From the NCBI GenBank assembly GCA_964343305.1, contig CAYFJO010000005.1, positions 1 through 64,000 on the forward strand: a stretch of DNA of 64,000 nt, given 5' to 3'. Both the position numbers and the translations under genes were made by a program. Below are positions 16,559-26,074 of the stretch, piece after piece. The first letter of the stretch is position 1, and the number at the start of each line of letters is the position of its first letter. Source of the stretch: CAYFJO01 sp964343305 (GTDB lineage: Bacteria > Planctomycetota > Planctomycetia > Pirellulales > Pirellulaceae). The notes under the pieces are model-generated. The model saw only the letters and a list, made by a program, of their open reading frames with translations, searched no databases and was not told where the DNA came from.

Positions 16559-18697
16559 CTAATTCACTGGGCTGAGCCCAAGTTGATCGAACAAGAAGGA
16601 ATAAACGTCAACCGATTGCTCAATGCGTTCCGACAACGCAGTATCGAGTCCGTGTCCGGAATTGGAACTTGTTCGCAGCAGGACCGTCGACTTGGGACTG
16701 GCGGCTTGCATGCGAGCGGTCATTTTGCGCGAGTGCATCGGATCGACGCGCGGATCGTTGGCACCCGTCAAAAACAGCGTCGCTGGATATTGCTCGCCAT
16801 CTTTCACGTTGTGAAACGGCGAGTAAGCATGCAACGCGCGAAAGTGATCCGGATTCTTCACGGTGCCAAACTCGGGGATGTTGTACGCACCGTTGGGTGT
16901 TAATTCGACGCGCAACATGTCGTAGATTCCCACGTGCGAGACGACACACTTCATCAGCCGTGGATTCTGTGTTAACGTCGCACCCATCAACAGTCCGCCG
17001 TTGCTGCCGCCGATGATCGCTTGATGCTCGGCGGATGTGTATTTGCGGTCAATCATGTGTCGCAGAACGGCCGCAAAATCGTCGAACACGTTCTGCTTGT
17101 TGGTCAAGTTACCCTGTCGATGCCACTGGTCGCCATACTCGCCGCCGCCGCGCAGGTTGGCAATGGCGAGGATCATCCCTTGGTCGAGCAGCATTCGCCG
17201 AATCGCTTGATAACGCGGTACGTTGCTCGCGCCGTAGCCGCCGTAACCGGTGACGAGGCACGGATTTGCACTGCCGCGCTGTGCGCCTTTGGGCAGCAAG
17301 ACGTTGATCGGCACTTTTGTGCCGTCCTTCGATTCGGCGAATTCTCGAACCACGATCACGTCGTCAAAGTTCACCGGAGATTCGCAGACGAGCCGCGTCT
17401 TCTTGGTCGCCTGCGACTCGGCATCATAAACGTGATAGGCACGTGGCTCGACGTACGTTTCGATTTCGAACAGTACATCGTCGCCGTTTAGCTTGGTCAA
17501 TTGTCCGGCGTTCGAAACAGGCGGTTGCTCGGGACTGGCGAGCGGTTTGCCGTCGAGGTCGAACATGCGAATGGCTGCGGGCCCGCCGAGTTGATAAGTC
17601 ACGTAGAGTTTCGAACTGGTGGCAATGACCGTCGGTTTGCTCCAAAAACTGGCAACGATCGTATCGTCACTTTGCGGGACGACGACCGTTGCTTTGTCGA
17701 CGTTCAGTTCATCGACCGAGGTGCGCAAGATTTTGCCGCGCGGAGCGTCTTCGTGTGAAATGATGTAAAGGTCGTCGCGCGGCCCGAATGTCGCTTGAAC
17801 GATCTGGTCGTCAAACTCGCTGAACTGCCGCCAAGTGCCGTCGGTCGTGCGCAGGTAAAGTTCAAACTCGCCGCCGTCGCCGTCTTGGACGGTCGTCAGC
17901 AGAACGCCCGTCGACGGGTTCATTTCGAATCGAATCTCGGCGATGCGCGGAAAGTCTTTGCCGATTTCGTAACGATCGTCGCTGGTCGGCGTGCCGAGTT
18001 TGTGGAAATAAACTTGGACGAAAAAGTCGAGGTCTTCCACCGGCCGTTCGCCTTCGCGCGGATAGCGGGTGTAAAAGAAGCCCGAATTGTCGGGCAGCCA
18101 AGCGAGCCCTCCGCCCGCCGTTCCGCCATTGACGCGCGGTACGACTTCGAAAACTTCCTCACCGGTCGCCGTGTCGAACACGTGCACGTCGCCCGACTCC
18201 GTGCCGTCTTTCGACAGCGAAACCGCGACCAGCTTCCCGTCGTGCGACGCAACATACCAGTCGAACGACGTCGAACCCTCCGAGTCGATTTCGTTCGGAT
18301 CGACCACGACGCGCGCCGACCCTGGATCGTCCGCCGAGTCCATCACAACCAAAAACGGTTGTTGTTTTGGCGGCTGCCGCTTGACGGCAAACAACCGCCC
18401 ACCGCGAAATTGCAATCCCCCAAATTCCTCGGTCTCGGCCGACATGATCTCGGTGACTCGTTTTCGCACGGCATCCCCATTCGACAGGCCGTCAAGTAGC
18501 GATCGAGCATGGACGTTTTGTTTCTCGCTCCACTCGCGCACCGCCTCGTCATTCCAATCTTCCAACCAGCGATACTCATCAACGACCGTCACGCCGTGAT
18601 ACGTGTCCTTCACGGGAATTCCTTTCGATTTGGGCTGCTCGCCAGTCGCGAAACTCGTAACCAACAGCAGACAAAGCAAAGCAATCAGTCGAGACAT
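16559..18697 (-). CDS. Secreted prolyl oligopeptidase (S9A)
   Basis: A 712-residue serine peptidase with a signal peptide (MSRLIALLCLLLVTSFATG). It starts with the S9A phrase DTYHGVTVVDEYRWLED. The N-terminal two-thirds form the seven-bladed propeller that limits access to short peptides. The alpha/beta hydrolase half shows the catalytic triad: Ser565 in GGSNGGLLMG, Asp648 in ANDPRVDP, and His682 in NSGHGLD. It cleaves after proline in short peptides, here probably in the periplasm. A GTG three codons upstream is an alternative start. It is followed at once by the DNA methylase gene; no functional link is apparent. Confidence 0.93.
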   Translation of the reverse strand: MSRLIALLCLLLVTSFATGEQPKSKGIPVKDTYHGVTVVDEYRWLEDWNDEAVREWSEKQNVHARSLLDGLSNGDAVRKRVTEIMSAETEEFGGLQFRGGRLFAVKRQPPKQQPFLVVMDSADDPGSARVVVDPNEIDSEGSTSFDWYVASHDGKLVAVSLSKDGTESGDVHVFDTATGEEVFEVVPRVNGGTAGGGLAWLPDNSGFFYTRYPREGERPVEDLDFFVQVYFHKLGTPTSDDRYEIGKDFPRIAEIRFEMNPSTGVLLTTVQDGDGGEFELYLRTTDGTWRQFSEFDDQIVQATFGPRDDLYIISHEDAPRGKILRTSVDELNVDKATVVVPQSDDTIVASFWSKPTVIATSSKLYVTYQLGGPAAIRMFDLDGKPLASPEQPPVSNAGQLTKLNGDDVLFEIETYVEPRAYHVYDAESQATKKTRLVCESPVNFDDVIVVREFAESKDGTKVPINVLLPKGAQRGSANPCLVTGYGGYGASNVPRYQAIRRMLLDQGMILAIANLRGGGEYGDQWHRQGNLTNKQNVFDDFAAVLRHMIDRKYTSAEHQAIIGGSNGGLLMGATLTQNPRLMKCVVSHVGIYDMLRVELTPNGAYNIPEFGTVKNPDHFRALHAYSPFHNVKDGEQYPATLFLTGANDPRVDPMHSRKMTARMQAASPKSTVLLRTSSNSGHGLDTALSERIEQSVDVYSFLFDQLGLSPVN

Positions 18698-19077
18698 CGC
18701 ACTCACACAAAAGATCCAAGTTGAATTGTGTTATTCTTATACCACTCGCAAAGACAATTCCCAACCAGATAGAAGGCGATTGTTCCATCAATCCAAAACC
18801 AATTTGGTTGCGGCCAAGAGCCGCGCTGTTTAACCGCTAGCGTCGCCGCACGAGGCCGACAGCAAAACGCCCGCACGGGCCTTGCGGACTTCGACCATGT
18901 TAAATTGCTTATACTCGCGGAACAACTCTGTTCGCGAAGCGGACATATTGGGCAGGGCGTCTCTGTTTGCGTCGGCCACGCTAAATGTGTCGCGCGGGTG
19001 CCGGCAGCGTGGAGCAATGTACAGTACAGCGCGTTGATCTGCTCGCCGCGCTACGACGACGATAGTATGATGTGCGA
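18698..19077. other. Divergent intergenic region, no gene seen
   Basis: It separates the prolyl oligopeptidase gene from the small gene ahead of the sulfatase. Open frames inside it are short and have no protein-like features. No perfect palindrome or RNA gene was found. Confidence 0.45.
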
Positions 19078-19464
19078 ATGGTCATTGAAAGAACTAATCA
19101 GCAAACTTTGGTCACAGGTGCCCTTCTTACGGTTTTTTGCTGCTGTCCGCTGTTTGCGGAAGACCAAGTGGTTGGGCGAAAGATCGGCGAAACGACCTCG
19201 CAAACTCTTCGCTTCGAGGCGCGAGAAACGGCAGGAATCCGGCGACGAAGCGATGTCGTCAGCGCTCGGCTCGCGCTTCCGTCGCCCGTTTCGCCTCAGA
19301 CAAAGTTTCGCATCGTTCACGATAATGGACCCATCGTGAGTCAATTGCGGCCAGTCGAACATCAACCCGGAATGATCACGGCAATCGACATCGATCACTT
19401 CGCGTCGCTGGAAGCTCGCATGTACCAATTCGTCAAACAAAACGATCAACTGGAAGCATCATGA
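19078..19464 (+). CDS. Small exported protein translationally coupled to a sulfatase
   Basis: A 128-residue protein with an N-terminal hydrophobic stretch that could be a signal peptide (TLVTGALLTVFCCCPLFA). The mature part is short and polar, with no recognised domain. It ends in the overlap ATGA with the sulfatase start at 19461, which supports its being a real gene. A GTG at 19072 is an alternative start. A role with the sulfatase is only suggested by position. Confidence 0.5.
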   Translation: MVIERTNQQTLVTGALLTVFCCCPLFAEDQVVGRKIGETTSQTLRFEARETAGIRRRSDVVSARLALPSPVSPQTKFRIVHDNGPIVSQLRPVEHQPGMITAIDIDHFASLEARMYQFVKQNDQLEAS

Positions 19465-20927
19465 ATCGAACACTCGCCTGCATTTTGACATTGTTACTCG
19501 TGGCCAGCAGCTCGGCCGCCGAGAAGCCCAACATCATCTTCATTCTCGCCGACGATTTGGGCTGGGGTGATCTGGGATGTTACGGCCAGAAGAAAATCCT
19601 CACGCCGAATCTGGACCGTTTGGCTGACGAAGGAATCCGTTTTACCAACGCTTATGCCGGCAATTCCGTATGCGCGCCGTCGCGGTCGTGTTTGATGCAA
19701 GGTTTGCATCCGGGACATGCGCGCGTTCGTGGGAATTCCTTCCAAGGTTACCGTCATTCATTACAACCTGTCGACGAGACTGTGGCGACGGTGCTTCACA
19801 GAGCAGGTTACAAGACAGGTCTGTTCGGCAAATGGGGTTTGGGATTGAGCAGTCAGCCGGGAACACCCAACAAGATGGGGTTCGACGAGTTCTACGGTTA
19901 CTTGAATCAGCGCAAAGCGCACAGCTACTACCCGGAATTCCTTTGGGACAACACCAAGAGAGTTCTCTTTCCGCAGCACGCCGGCCACGACCACCGCCGG
20001 CAAAGCGAGTACGACGAGGCAGGGCGCGTCAAGCCGTTTGGCATCCAAGATCCGTCGCAAGCACAATACTCTTTCGACGTCATCCATCGTAAGTCGCTCA
20101 ACTTTGTCAGGCGGCATCATCGGCAGCCGTTCTTCCTGTACCTCGCGCACACCATTCCGCACGGACCGGTGATCGTCCCCGAACTTGGTCCATACAGAGA
20201 CGAAGACTGGCCGATCGGTCACAAGGAGTGGGCTGGCATGGTCACGCGCTTGGACTCGGCCGTCGGTGAGTTGCTGGGATTGCTCAAAGAACTCGACATT
20301 GACCGGCAGACGATCGTTTTCTTTGCGTCCGACAACGGACACAGCAGCCACGGATACAACCGCGACAAATCCGTCGTGTCGATCGGCGAACAATTCCAAA
20401 GCTATGGACCGACGCGCGGGCGGAAAGGCGACAGCTACGACGGCGCTTTTCGAGTTCCGGCGATGGCGCGTTGGCCGGGAAAGATCAAAGGCGATCAGGT
20501 CAGCGATCAGGTTTGGGCATTCTGGGACTTCCTACCAACTGCCGCGGAACTGGCCGGCGCGGAACCGCACAAGAAGATCGACGGGATTTCCATTGCGCCG
20601 ACCTTGCTAGGCAGTCGTAGCGAACAGAAGCAGCACGAATATCTTTACTGGGAATTCAACCAGAAGCAGGCCATTCGAAGCGGTCATTGGTTTGCTCATC
20701 GAAAGAGCGGCGGTCCGATCGAGCTATACGATCTATCCAAAGACCCGCAACAAAAGCAAGATGTCGTTGACCAGAATCCAGAACTTGGAAGAAAGGTCTT
20801 GCGTTGGATGACACAATCACATTCTCCCAGCGAAGTATGGCCAAGCCCCGGTGAATCCAAAGCCGACTTCCAACGCCGGCTCGAACAGTCGAATATCCCG
20901 GCTCGGCCCAAGAATGTTGACGGTTGA
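19461..20927 (+). CDS. Secreted formylglycine sulfatase
   Basis: A 488-residue arylsulfatase-family enzyme with a signal peptide (MNRTLACILTLLLVASSSAA). It opens with PNIIFILADDLGWGDLGCYG, whose paired Asp residues bind calcium. The formylglycine site is C71-A-P-S-R, in the CxPSR consensus, so the cysteine needs conversion by a formylglycine-generating enzyme not seen here. FASDNGHSSHG supplies the second half of the metal site. The length fits the family. Planctomycetes use many such sulfatases to desulfate algal polysaccharides; the substrate cannot be read from the sequence. It is coupled to the small gene upstream. Confidence 0.92.
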   Translation: MNRTLACILTLLLVASSSAAEKPNIIFILADDLGWGDLGCYGQKKILTPNLDRLADEGIRFTNAYAGNSVCAPSRSCLMQGLHPGHARVRGNSFQGYRHSLQPVDETVATVLHRAGYKTGLFGKWGLGLSSQPGTPNKMGFDEFYGYLNQRKAHSYYPEFLWDNTKRVLFPQHAGHDHRRQSEYDEAGRVKPFGIQDPSQAQYSFDVIHRKSLNFVRRHHRQPFFLYLAHTIPHGPVIVPELGPYRDEDWPIGHKEWAGMVTRLDSAVGELLGLLKELDIDRQTIVFFASDNGHSSHGYNRDKSVVSIGEQFQSYGPTRGRKGDSYDGAFRVPAMARWPGKIKGDQVSDQVWAFWDFLPTAAELAGAEPHKKIDGISIAPTLLGSRSEQKQHEYLYWEFNQKQAIRSGHWFAHRKSGGPIELYDLSKDPQQKQDVVDQNPELGRKVLRWMTQSHSPSEVWPSPGESKADFQRRLEQSNIPARPKNVDG

Positions 20928-21002
20928 TGACACAGACCCATCGGCGGCGAAAATATTCAGCAACTAGGGTTTGCTGGCAAAATATGCGCTGTCCAATTAA
21001 GA

Positions 21003-22127
21003 CTATCCTTTGAGTTCAATCATCTTCTGTTCGTCAGCCGCTCGACGTGCTTGGAGCACCACGTCTGTGATGTATAAGCAATCGTCGACCGGGATGCGCG
21101 GCTTCTTCTTTTCGCGAATCGCGCGGATGAAACTGGCAAACAAGTTGTCAGAGGGTTCCGGTTCAATTTGTTCCGGCCGTCCTTTCGCAGATAGCAATCG
21201 AATGTGTGGCTCGTGCCCCAAGGCTTCAATCACGCCTTCAGTCCCTGCGATTCTCAAACGATCATCACCGTGTGTTGGAGCGGTCATCGGCCGCAAGTAG
21301 TCGAGCCGCGAAGATGCAGTTCCGCCGCCCTTGAACTGCAGCAGCACTGTCGCTGAATCTTCGGTTTCTTTCATTTTCGCAACCGCGCCGGATGAGTGGA
21401 ATGCGGCAACGCGAGTATAGTCCAGTCCAGTTATCCACCGCATCAAATCCATCGCGTGGATGCCGATGAACGGAATGACGCCGCCGAGCCGGTCACGGTG
21501 CTTTTGCCACTCGGCGCGCTCGCCCAAACGGTAGGATTTTTGCGAGGTCGCCAGACGTACCTTCCCGATGCGGCCTGCGGCGATCAACTTGCGCATCGTC
21601 ACATACTTTCCTTCATGCCGTTGAGTGAGCATCATGGTCAGATGACTCTTGCTCTGGGCAATCGCCTCGCGGACTCGTGCCAGATCTTTCAGTGTCGTCG
21701 TCAATGGCTTCTCAGCGACGATGTCGATACCTCGCTCCAGCAGCGCAAGCAATTGCTCGGCCCGCATTCCATTTTCATCCGACACAAAGCAAACATCCAT
21801 CGAAACGTCTTCGACAAGCTTACGCCAATCACCGAATAACTTGGCATCCGAAGCGAGTGGCTCGCGACGGGCCAGCGCGGCAACCGACTTTTCATTTTCA
21901 TCACTGATACCGACGATCTTTGCGTTTCCCAATTCGCGAGCACCTTCAAGAATGTGACGATGGTGGCCACCTTTCATTCCCATGATGCCGATCCGCAAGG
22001 GTTGACCATTCTCGTCAGCGAGTACGTCATCAGCACAGCCAAGAGCTGCCGCCGTGACGGCGGCGGTCTTCAGTGCTTGCCGTCGATCCATCGTTTGAAA
22101 CAATGTTTGAGTCTGATTGTTATTCAT
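21003..22127 (-). CDS. Tat-exported Gfo/Idh/MocA family oxidoreductase
   Basis: A 374-residue NAD(P)-dependent oxidoreductase. The N-terminus has a twin-arginine signal (MDRRQALKTAAVTAAALG), as in many planctomycete paralogues that act outside the cytoplasm. The Rossmann part follows (PLRIGIMGMKGGHHR), with the family motif EKPL in GIDIVAEKPLTTTL. The C-terminal substrate domain has GIHAMDLMRWITG. Such enzymes oxidise or epimerise sugars or sugar derivatives; the substrate is not predictable. The upstream gene on the same strand is the ceramidase-like gene 32 bases away, so they probably form an operon. Confidence 0.85.
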   Translation of the reverse strand: MNNNQTQTLFQTMDRRQALKTAAVTAAALGCADDVLADENGQPLRIGIMGMKGGHHRHILEGARELGNAKIVGISDENEKSVAALARREPLASDAKLFGDWRKLVEDVSMDVCFVSDENGMRAEQLLALLERGIDIVAEKPLTTTLKDLARVREAIAQSKSHLTMMLTQRHEGKYVTMRKLIAAGRIGKVRLATSQKSYRLGERAEWQKHRDRLGGVIPFIGIHAMDLMRWITGLDYTRVAAFHSSGAVAKMKETEDSATVLLQFKGGGTASSRLDYLRPMTAPTHGDDRLRIAGTEGVIEALGHEPHIRLLSAKGRPEQIEPEPSDNLFASFIRAIREKKKPRIPVDDCLYITDVVLQARRAADEQKMIELKG

Positions 22128-22159
22128 GGTTTGTTCCGCGATTTCTAAAGTGATATTGA

Positions 22160-23545
22160 CTATGGCTGGCGCGCTCTTTCTACAAGCGATCGGATTTCAT
22201 CGACAACGACACTTTCCGCCTTTGGAGAAAAGATGCCGATGCCGCCGGCATAGATGCCGCGGATTTCATATCCACCTTCTCGCAGTACACGTGCCGAGGG
22301 CAAATAGCCGAAGACGTCATGGTTGTATGCGCTCACCCAAAGTTTTCGTGGGCCGATTGCGTCTTCGATCAGCCGTACGTAATCGACAACGACTTCGCCC
22401 GGCAGCGCGACCAATGTCAAGTCCTCGCCGAACTGCCAAACAGCAAGTCTAGATTCAAAACTCGGCGGCATTTCTCCGTTCAACTGCAATTTCTCGCGCA
22501 GCTTGCGCGCAACTTCGCGCGTTGCTCCGCTGGCACGTTCAAGTTTTTCAAAATCCTCTTTCGAGAACTTTTGTTGAAGCGGGAGATCAACCGACGAAAG
22601 CAAGGTGGTCAATCGTCCGTGCACTGGCGCGAGCTTCGTTTCTAGCACGCGCAGCACTTCTTTGCCGAGTGTCATGCCGTGAATACGGGCAATCTCCTCC
22701 GACTCGCGAGGGTATGGATTGGCGTCGCCGCCACATCCCTGCATGAACATCGCTTGCACGCCGTCGACGTTTCGTTCGATGTGTTGTTGAGCGTAGCCGG
22801 CGTAGTCGCCGCTGATCTTCATGTCACGACCAGTCAGCGTCGTGTTGTGGCAAGCAGTTCCAATGAGTACACCGCGCAACTCTCCATCGTCCGAATCGAT
22901 CCTCAATATGGGAACGCTGCGATCGGCTAGTCCGCGTGGATTCACACCAAGTCGCACACCGCGCTCGGTAAACTCGCGCCGATTCATCACGAATGTTGCC
23001 ACGCCAACGCCCCATGACAGTTTTGCTGGTTCAAGATTCTTCGTCGCTTCGACGGACAATGCGACAAGTTGGTCCGACAGCCAACGCGTATAGCGGATCG
23101 TTCCTTTGATGTGTTCGGCATCTTTCAAATAGTCGAGCTTGTCCGCATCGATACCAATCACCGGACCTGTATGTGTGTGCGACGAATTGATGAGAATCTG
23201 TTTTCGTTTGAGCCCCGTCTTCTCGCTGATTCGCGGATAAAGCGGTTGGGAAACATGCGCAGTTAGACCAATTACGTCCGTCGTGATCAGCAGCGCCTTG
23301 TTGCCGTCTTGATCTTCGATGGCCATTGCTTTGGCGTAAAGATCAGATGCGACGCCCTGCGAAAGCTGTTCACGCTGTTTGCTACCATAACCCGCCATCC
23401 GCACCGGCTCGTTGGGAGTGATTTTTGCGGATGCCAGTCCGACCTTCCATGTGTAGCCTTCATCCGCGGCAGTTATTTGTGAGGAGCTGACAAAGAGCAG
23501 CGACGTGAAAAGCAAATTGATGGCTCTGAACGGAGTGATGTTCAT
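22160..23545 (-). CDS. Secreted neutral/alkaline ceramidase-like protein
   Basis: A 461-residue exported protein whose mature start (WKVGLASAKITPNEPVRMAGYGS) is the opening of the neutral/alkaline non-lysosomal ceramidase N-terminal domain. Metal-binding histidines are visible in NSSHTHTGPVIG and in GTACHNTTL, and the GCGGDANPYPR loop matches the family. In planctomycetes these single-domain proteins are common, and their substrate (amide of a lipid or of another compound) is not established. It precedes the Gfo/Idh/MocA gene on the same strand. Confidence 0.82.
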   Translation of the reverse strand: MNITPFRAINLLFTSLLFVSSSQITAADEGYTWKVGLASAKITPNEPVRMAGYGSKQREQLSQGVASDLYAKAMAIEDQDGNKALLITTDVIGLTAHVSQPLYPRISEKTGLKRKQILINSSHTHTGPVIGIDADKLDYLKDAEHIKGTIRYTRWLSDQLVALSVEATKNLEPAKLSWGVGVATFVMNRREFTERGVRLGVNPRGLADRSVPILRIDSDDGELRGVLIGTACHNTTLTGRDMKISGDYAGYAQQHIERNVDGVQAMFMQGCGGDANPYPRESEEIARIHGMTLGKEVLRVLETKLAPVHGRLTTLLSSVDLPLQQKFSKEDFEKLERASGATREVARKLREKLQLNGEMPPSFESRLAVWQFGEDLTLVALPGEVVVDYVRLIEDAIGPRKLWVSAYNHDVFGYLPSARVLREGGYEIRGIYAGGIGIFSPKAESVVVDEIRSLVERARQP

Positions 23546-23673
23546 TGGGCGGATCTCATGCGGGGGATTTTAGTTGTGCTGCTATTGTACGTCGACTTTC
23601 CACGGCACGCCTTCGGACCCGCATTAAAAAGTTGACATCGAAGATCCCCATCATTACGTTGCGAAATGAATCC

Positions 23674-23756
23674 GTAGCTTGATTCTCCGAGTCGAGCATG
23701 TAGGACGGGTTGCCAATCCGTCCCACGAGAGTACGCGACTCAGAGAATCGAGCTAC
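23674..23756. repeat. Nested palindrome: a GTAGGAC unit inside a GTAGCTTGATTCTC palindrome
   Basis: The outer arms (23674-23693 and 23737-23756) are 20 bases each, complementary with two mismatches, and start and end with GTAG/CTAC. Between them sits a separate unit (23700-23726) with stem GACGGGTT/AATCCGTC and loop GCC, also bounded by GTAG and a CTAC-like CCAC. This looks like one palindromic element inserted in another. Confidence 0.7.
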
Positions 23757-23791
23757 AACACCCGCCTCCAATAGCCGCCTAGGAGAAGACC

Positions 23792-25984
23792 ATGATAAAG
23801 CGACATGCGATCTCTTGGATCGCCACATTGTTCGTCGCACTCGTGCTGTCGATAAGAAATCGCTCGAAAAGTTGCTGTGCGTTTCTCGTGATGACTTTTG
23901 CCAGCCTTGTGACTTCAGCCCACGCCGAGAAAGAGAAAGACGTTTTCCAAACCCCGAAGCTCGGCCGGAATCTGGGCGTGTGGCGGCTGACCAATGACCC
24001 TACCGTGCGCGATCACGCAAACTATCACAACACTCAGTGCTTTTCGCCCGACGGTCGGTACGTCTGTTATACGCATTGGGATGGCGGCGGTGGGAAAGGC
24101 AGTGCGAGCATCCACCTCTTTGATCTGCTGACGGGCGAGGACAGGCAAATCGACCAAGGAGTCTTCCCGCGCTGGGCGAAAGAACACAACTGGTTGTTTT
24201 ACATTTCATACAAACCGCGGCAGGGATCGGTGGCGCGAAACGGTTCGTGTGTCATGTGGCTGGATGTGGACAAGGACAAACTGTCGATGCTGGTTGACGG
24301 CCCGGAAGCATTGGGCGAAACCGACTTTGCCGATCGATGGATCTACGGCGCTTTGCGCGACCGAAGTCGCCAGCCGCAATTCACAGAAGTGCGCATCCCG
24401 ATCGAGCCAGGTGCGAAACTGGAAAAGATGCCTGGCGTTGCCGGCGCACAGCGACTTCCCAATCCGCGTCATCCGGTGTTCTTCACGCGACGCGATCATC
24501 GAACCGAGCCATTCGCGGCCACTCGCTTCTGGTACGACCTGGACGGCTTGAACCAACGAATCGGCGTCCCCACCATCCAGCAGTGCCACATGTGTTGGCT
24601 GGGCAACGGTGAGTACATGCTGTTGGGCAACGGTTTGATCCGCGGGCGGCGCTGGAACGAGCCGTTTCCGTCGGACGTCCACATTCTCGCCGCGGTCGGA
24701 GTGGGAGACGTGAGCCCGTGTGGAACCAGTGGACGCTACGTCTGCGGCGACTCGACCCTTGCCGACTTGCGATCCGGCGACGGCTTTCAGTACATCGAGC
24801 CGCTGTCGGTGATCTGCTATCCCCAGCGGATCGGCGACAATTCGGGGATCTACGACGCCGATCCCAAAGGAAGCTCAGACGGCACGAAGATCTGCTTCGT
24901 CTCGAACTACGATTTGAAGACGTCGCCCGTGACTCATATCACAGAGAACGTTGGCCGGCGCGACCAGGGTATCGTCGTCGAATCGACGGCTGGTTTTCCC
25001 GACTCCGGCCACATCAACGTGCATCGGGAAGTAATCGCCTACCAGCGGAAAACGCCAACAAGTTTTGAGGGAATCACGCGGCAGGCGCTGGACACCGCGG
25101 CCTTCAGCCTGCGAACCGGCCGTGCTGTAACAAGCTTCGAGGCCCGCTGCCTGACCGACGAACAATGGAGCAAAACCAAGCCCAGCACGTCGATGGTTCG
25201 GTCTATTGAAGACATGCAATCACCACTCATGCGCCAGCGGCAGACGGATGTGTACGTAACATTGGTCCGCAAACCGGATCGTCCGCATCTGCGCCTCAAT
25301 CGCGGAATCCTGGAGATCATCCCTGGCGAGCATCACGAGGAAACGCGCGGCTATCGTCTCTTTCGCAACGACAAGCCGGCGCGTGAAGAGCTCATCCCTA
25401 CCGGCGAAGAGTTCTTCGTCGGTAAGGTCGGTCGATACACGGTCGCCGCCGTCGAATGGTCGGGCCTGACAAGCGAGCCGTCGCTTGCCGTCCCGTTTGA
25501 CGCAGTTCGCGACCAAATCCACGGTCGTGCGCTTACCCAAACCCCCGATGACTTCCGTTGGACGACCGAACGTTGGACCGACAAAGCCAAGTCGATTCGA
25601 GAAACCGTGCACTTACATGACGGGGCTAACCGCCGCGAGTGGTTTCGCGACGGCGCGATTGTCCGCCGACACGACTTGAATGCCGACGGCAAAGCAATCC
25701 GCCGTAACGAGTACCAGGATGGCACAATGGCCGTGCGCGAGCATTACACCAGCGAAGGCACGCGCGTCAGCCGCGAAGTGTTTGTGCCGCATGGTGACAT
25801 CATCGAAACGATCCGCTACAGCGCAGGAGACGGACGCGAAATCGATCACTGGTGGTTCGACGAAGGTTGGCCCGTCAAACAAGTGCGCGGTGGCCGTGAG
25901 TATGTGAAGCGCGATGATCGCTTCGGCCGCCTCGATACCAACGGCAAGTTCATCGACACGCCGCGCGGAGCCTTGAGTGATTAG
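23792..25984 (+). CDS. Exported beta-propeller-like protein with a MORN/YwqK-like tail
   Basis: A 730-residue protein with an N-terminal hydrophobic export signal ending near SAHAEKEKD. The first 350 residues carry TolB/WD-like blade phrases (CFSPDGRYVCYTHWDGG, SIHLFDLLTGED) and fit a beta-propeller. A middle segment of about 200 residues may be Ig-like. The last 110 residues have short repeats (GANRREWFRDGAIVRRHDLN, then GKAIRRNEYQDGTMAVREHY) of the kind called YwqK/MORN-like. I do not recognise an enzyme. The propeller may bind a carbohydrate or protein partner outside the cell. It lies between two palindromic repeats and is transcribed alone. Confidence 0.6.
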   Translation: MIKRHAISWIATLFVALVLSIRNRSKSCCAFLVMTFASLVTSAHAEKEKDVFQTPKLGRNLGVWRLTNDPTVRDHANYHNTQCFSPDGRYVCYTHWDGGGGKGSASIHLFDLLTGEDRQIDQGVFPRWAKEHNWLFYISYKPRQGSVARNGSCVMWLDVDKDKLSMLVDGPEALGETDFADRWIYGALRDRSRQPQFTEVRIPIEPGAKLEKMPGVAGAQRLPNPRHPVFFTRRDHRTEPFAATRFWYDLDGLNQRIGVPTIQQCHMCWLGNGEYMLLGNGLIRGRRWNEPFPSDVHILAAVGVGDVSPCGTSGRYVCGDSTLADLRSGDGFQYIEPLSVICYPQRIGDNSGIYDADPKGSSDGTKICFVSNYDLKTSPVTHITENVGRRDQGIVVESTAGFPDSGHINVHREVIAYQRKTPTSFEGITRQALDTAAFSLRTGRAVTSFEARCLTDEQWSKTKPSTSMVRSIEDMQSPLMRQRQTDVYVTLVRKPDRPHLRLNRGILEIIPGEHHEETRGYRLFRNDKPAREELIPTGEEFFVGKVGRYTVAAVEWSGLTSEPSLAVPFDAVRDQIHGRALTQTPDDFRWTTERWTDKAKSIRETVHLHDGANRREWFRDGAIVRRHDLNADGKAIRRNEYQDGTMAVREHYTSEGTRVSREVFVPHGDIIETIRYSAGDGREIDHWWFDEGWPVKQVRGGREYVKRDDRFGRLDTNGKFIDTPRGALSD

Positions 25985-25990
25985 AAGTAC

Positions 25991-26054
25991 CTCGTAGCAC
26001 AGCCAGCCTGGCTGTTAAAACAACGGACAACAGGCTGGCAGCCTGTGCTACGAG
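25991..26054. repeat. GTAGCACAG double-hairpin palindrome
   Basis: The ends CTCGTAGCACAG and CTGTGCTACGAG are exact complements. Each half contains its own hairpin with a three-base loop: CAGCCA-GCC-TGGCTG and CAGGCT-GGC-AGCCTG. The same element recurs in the opposite arrangement at 63109-63170. Confidence 0.85.
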
Positions 26055-26074
26055 CAAGTTGTGCGCGCGGTTTG

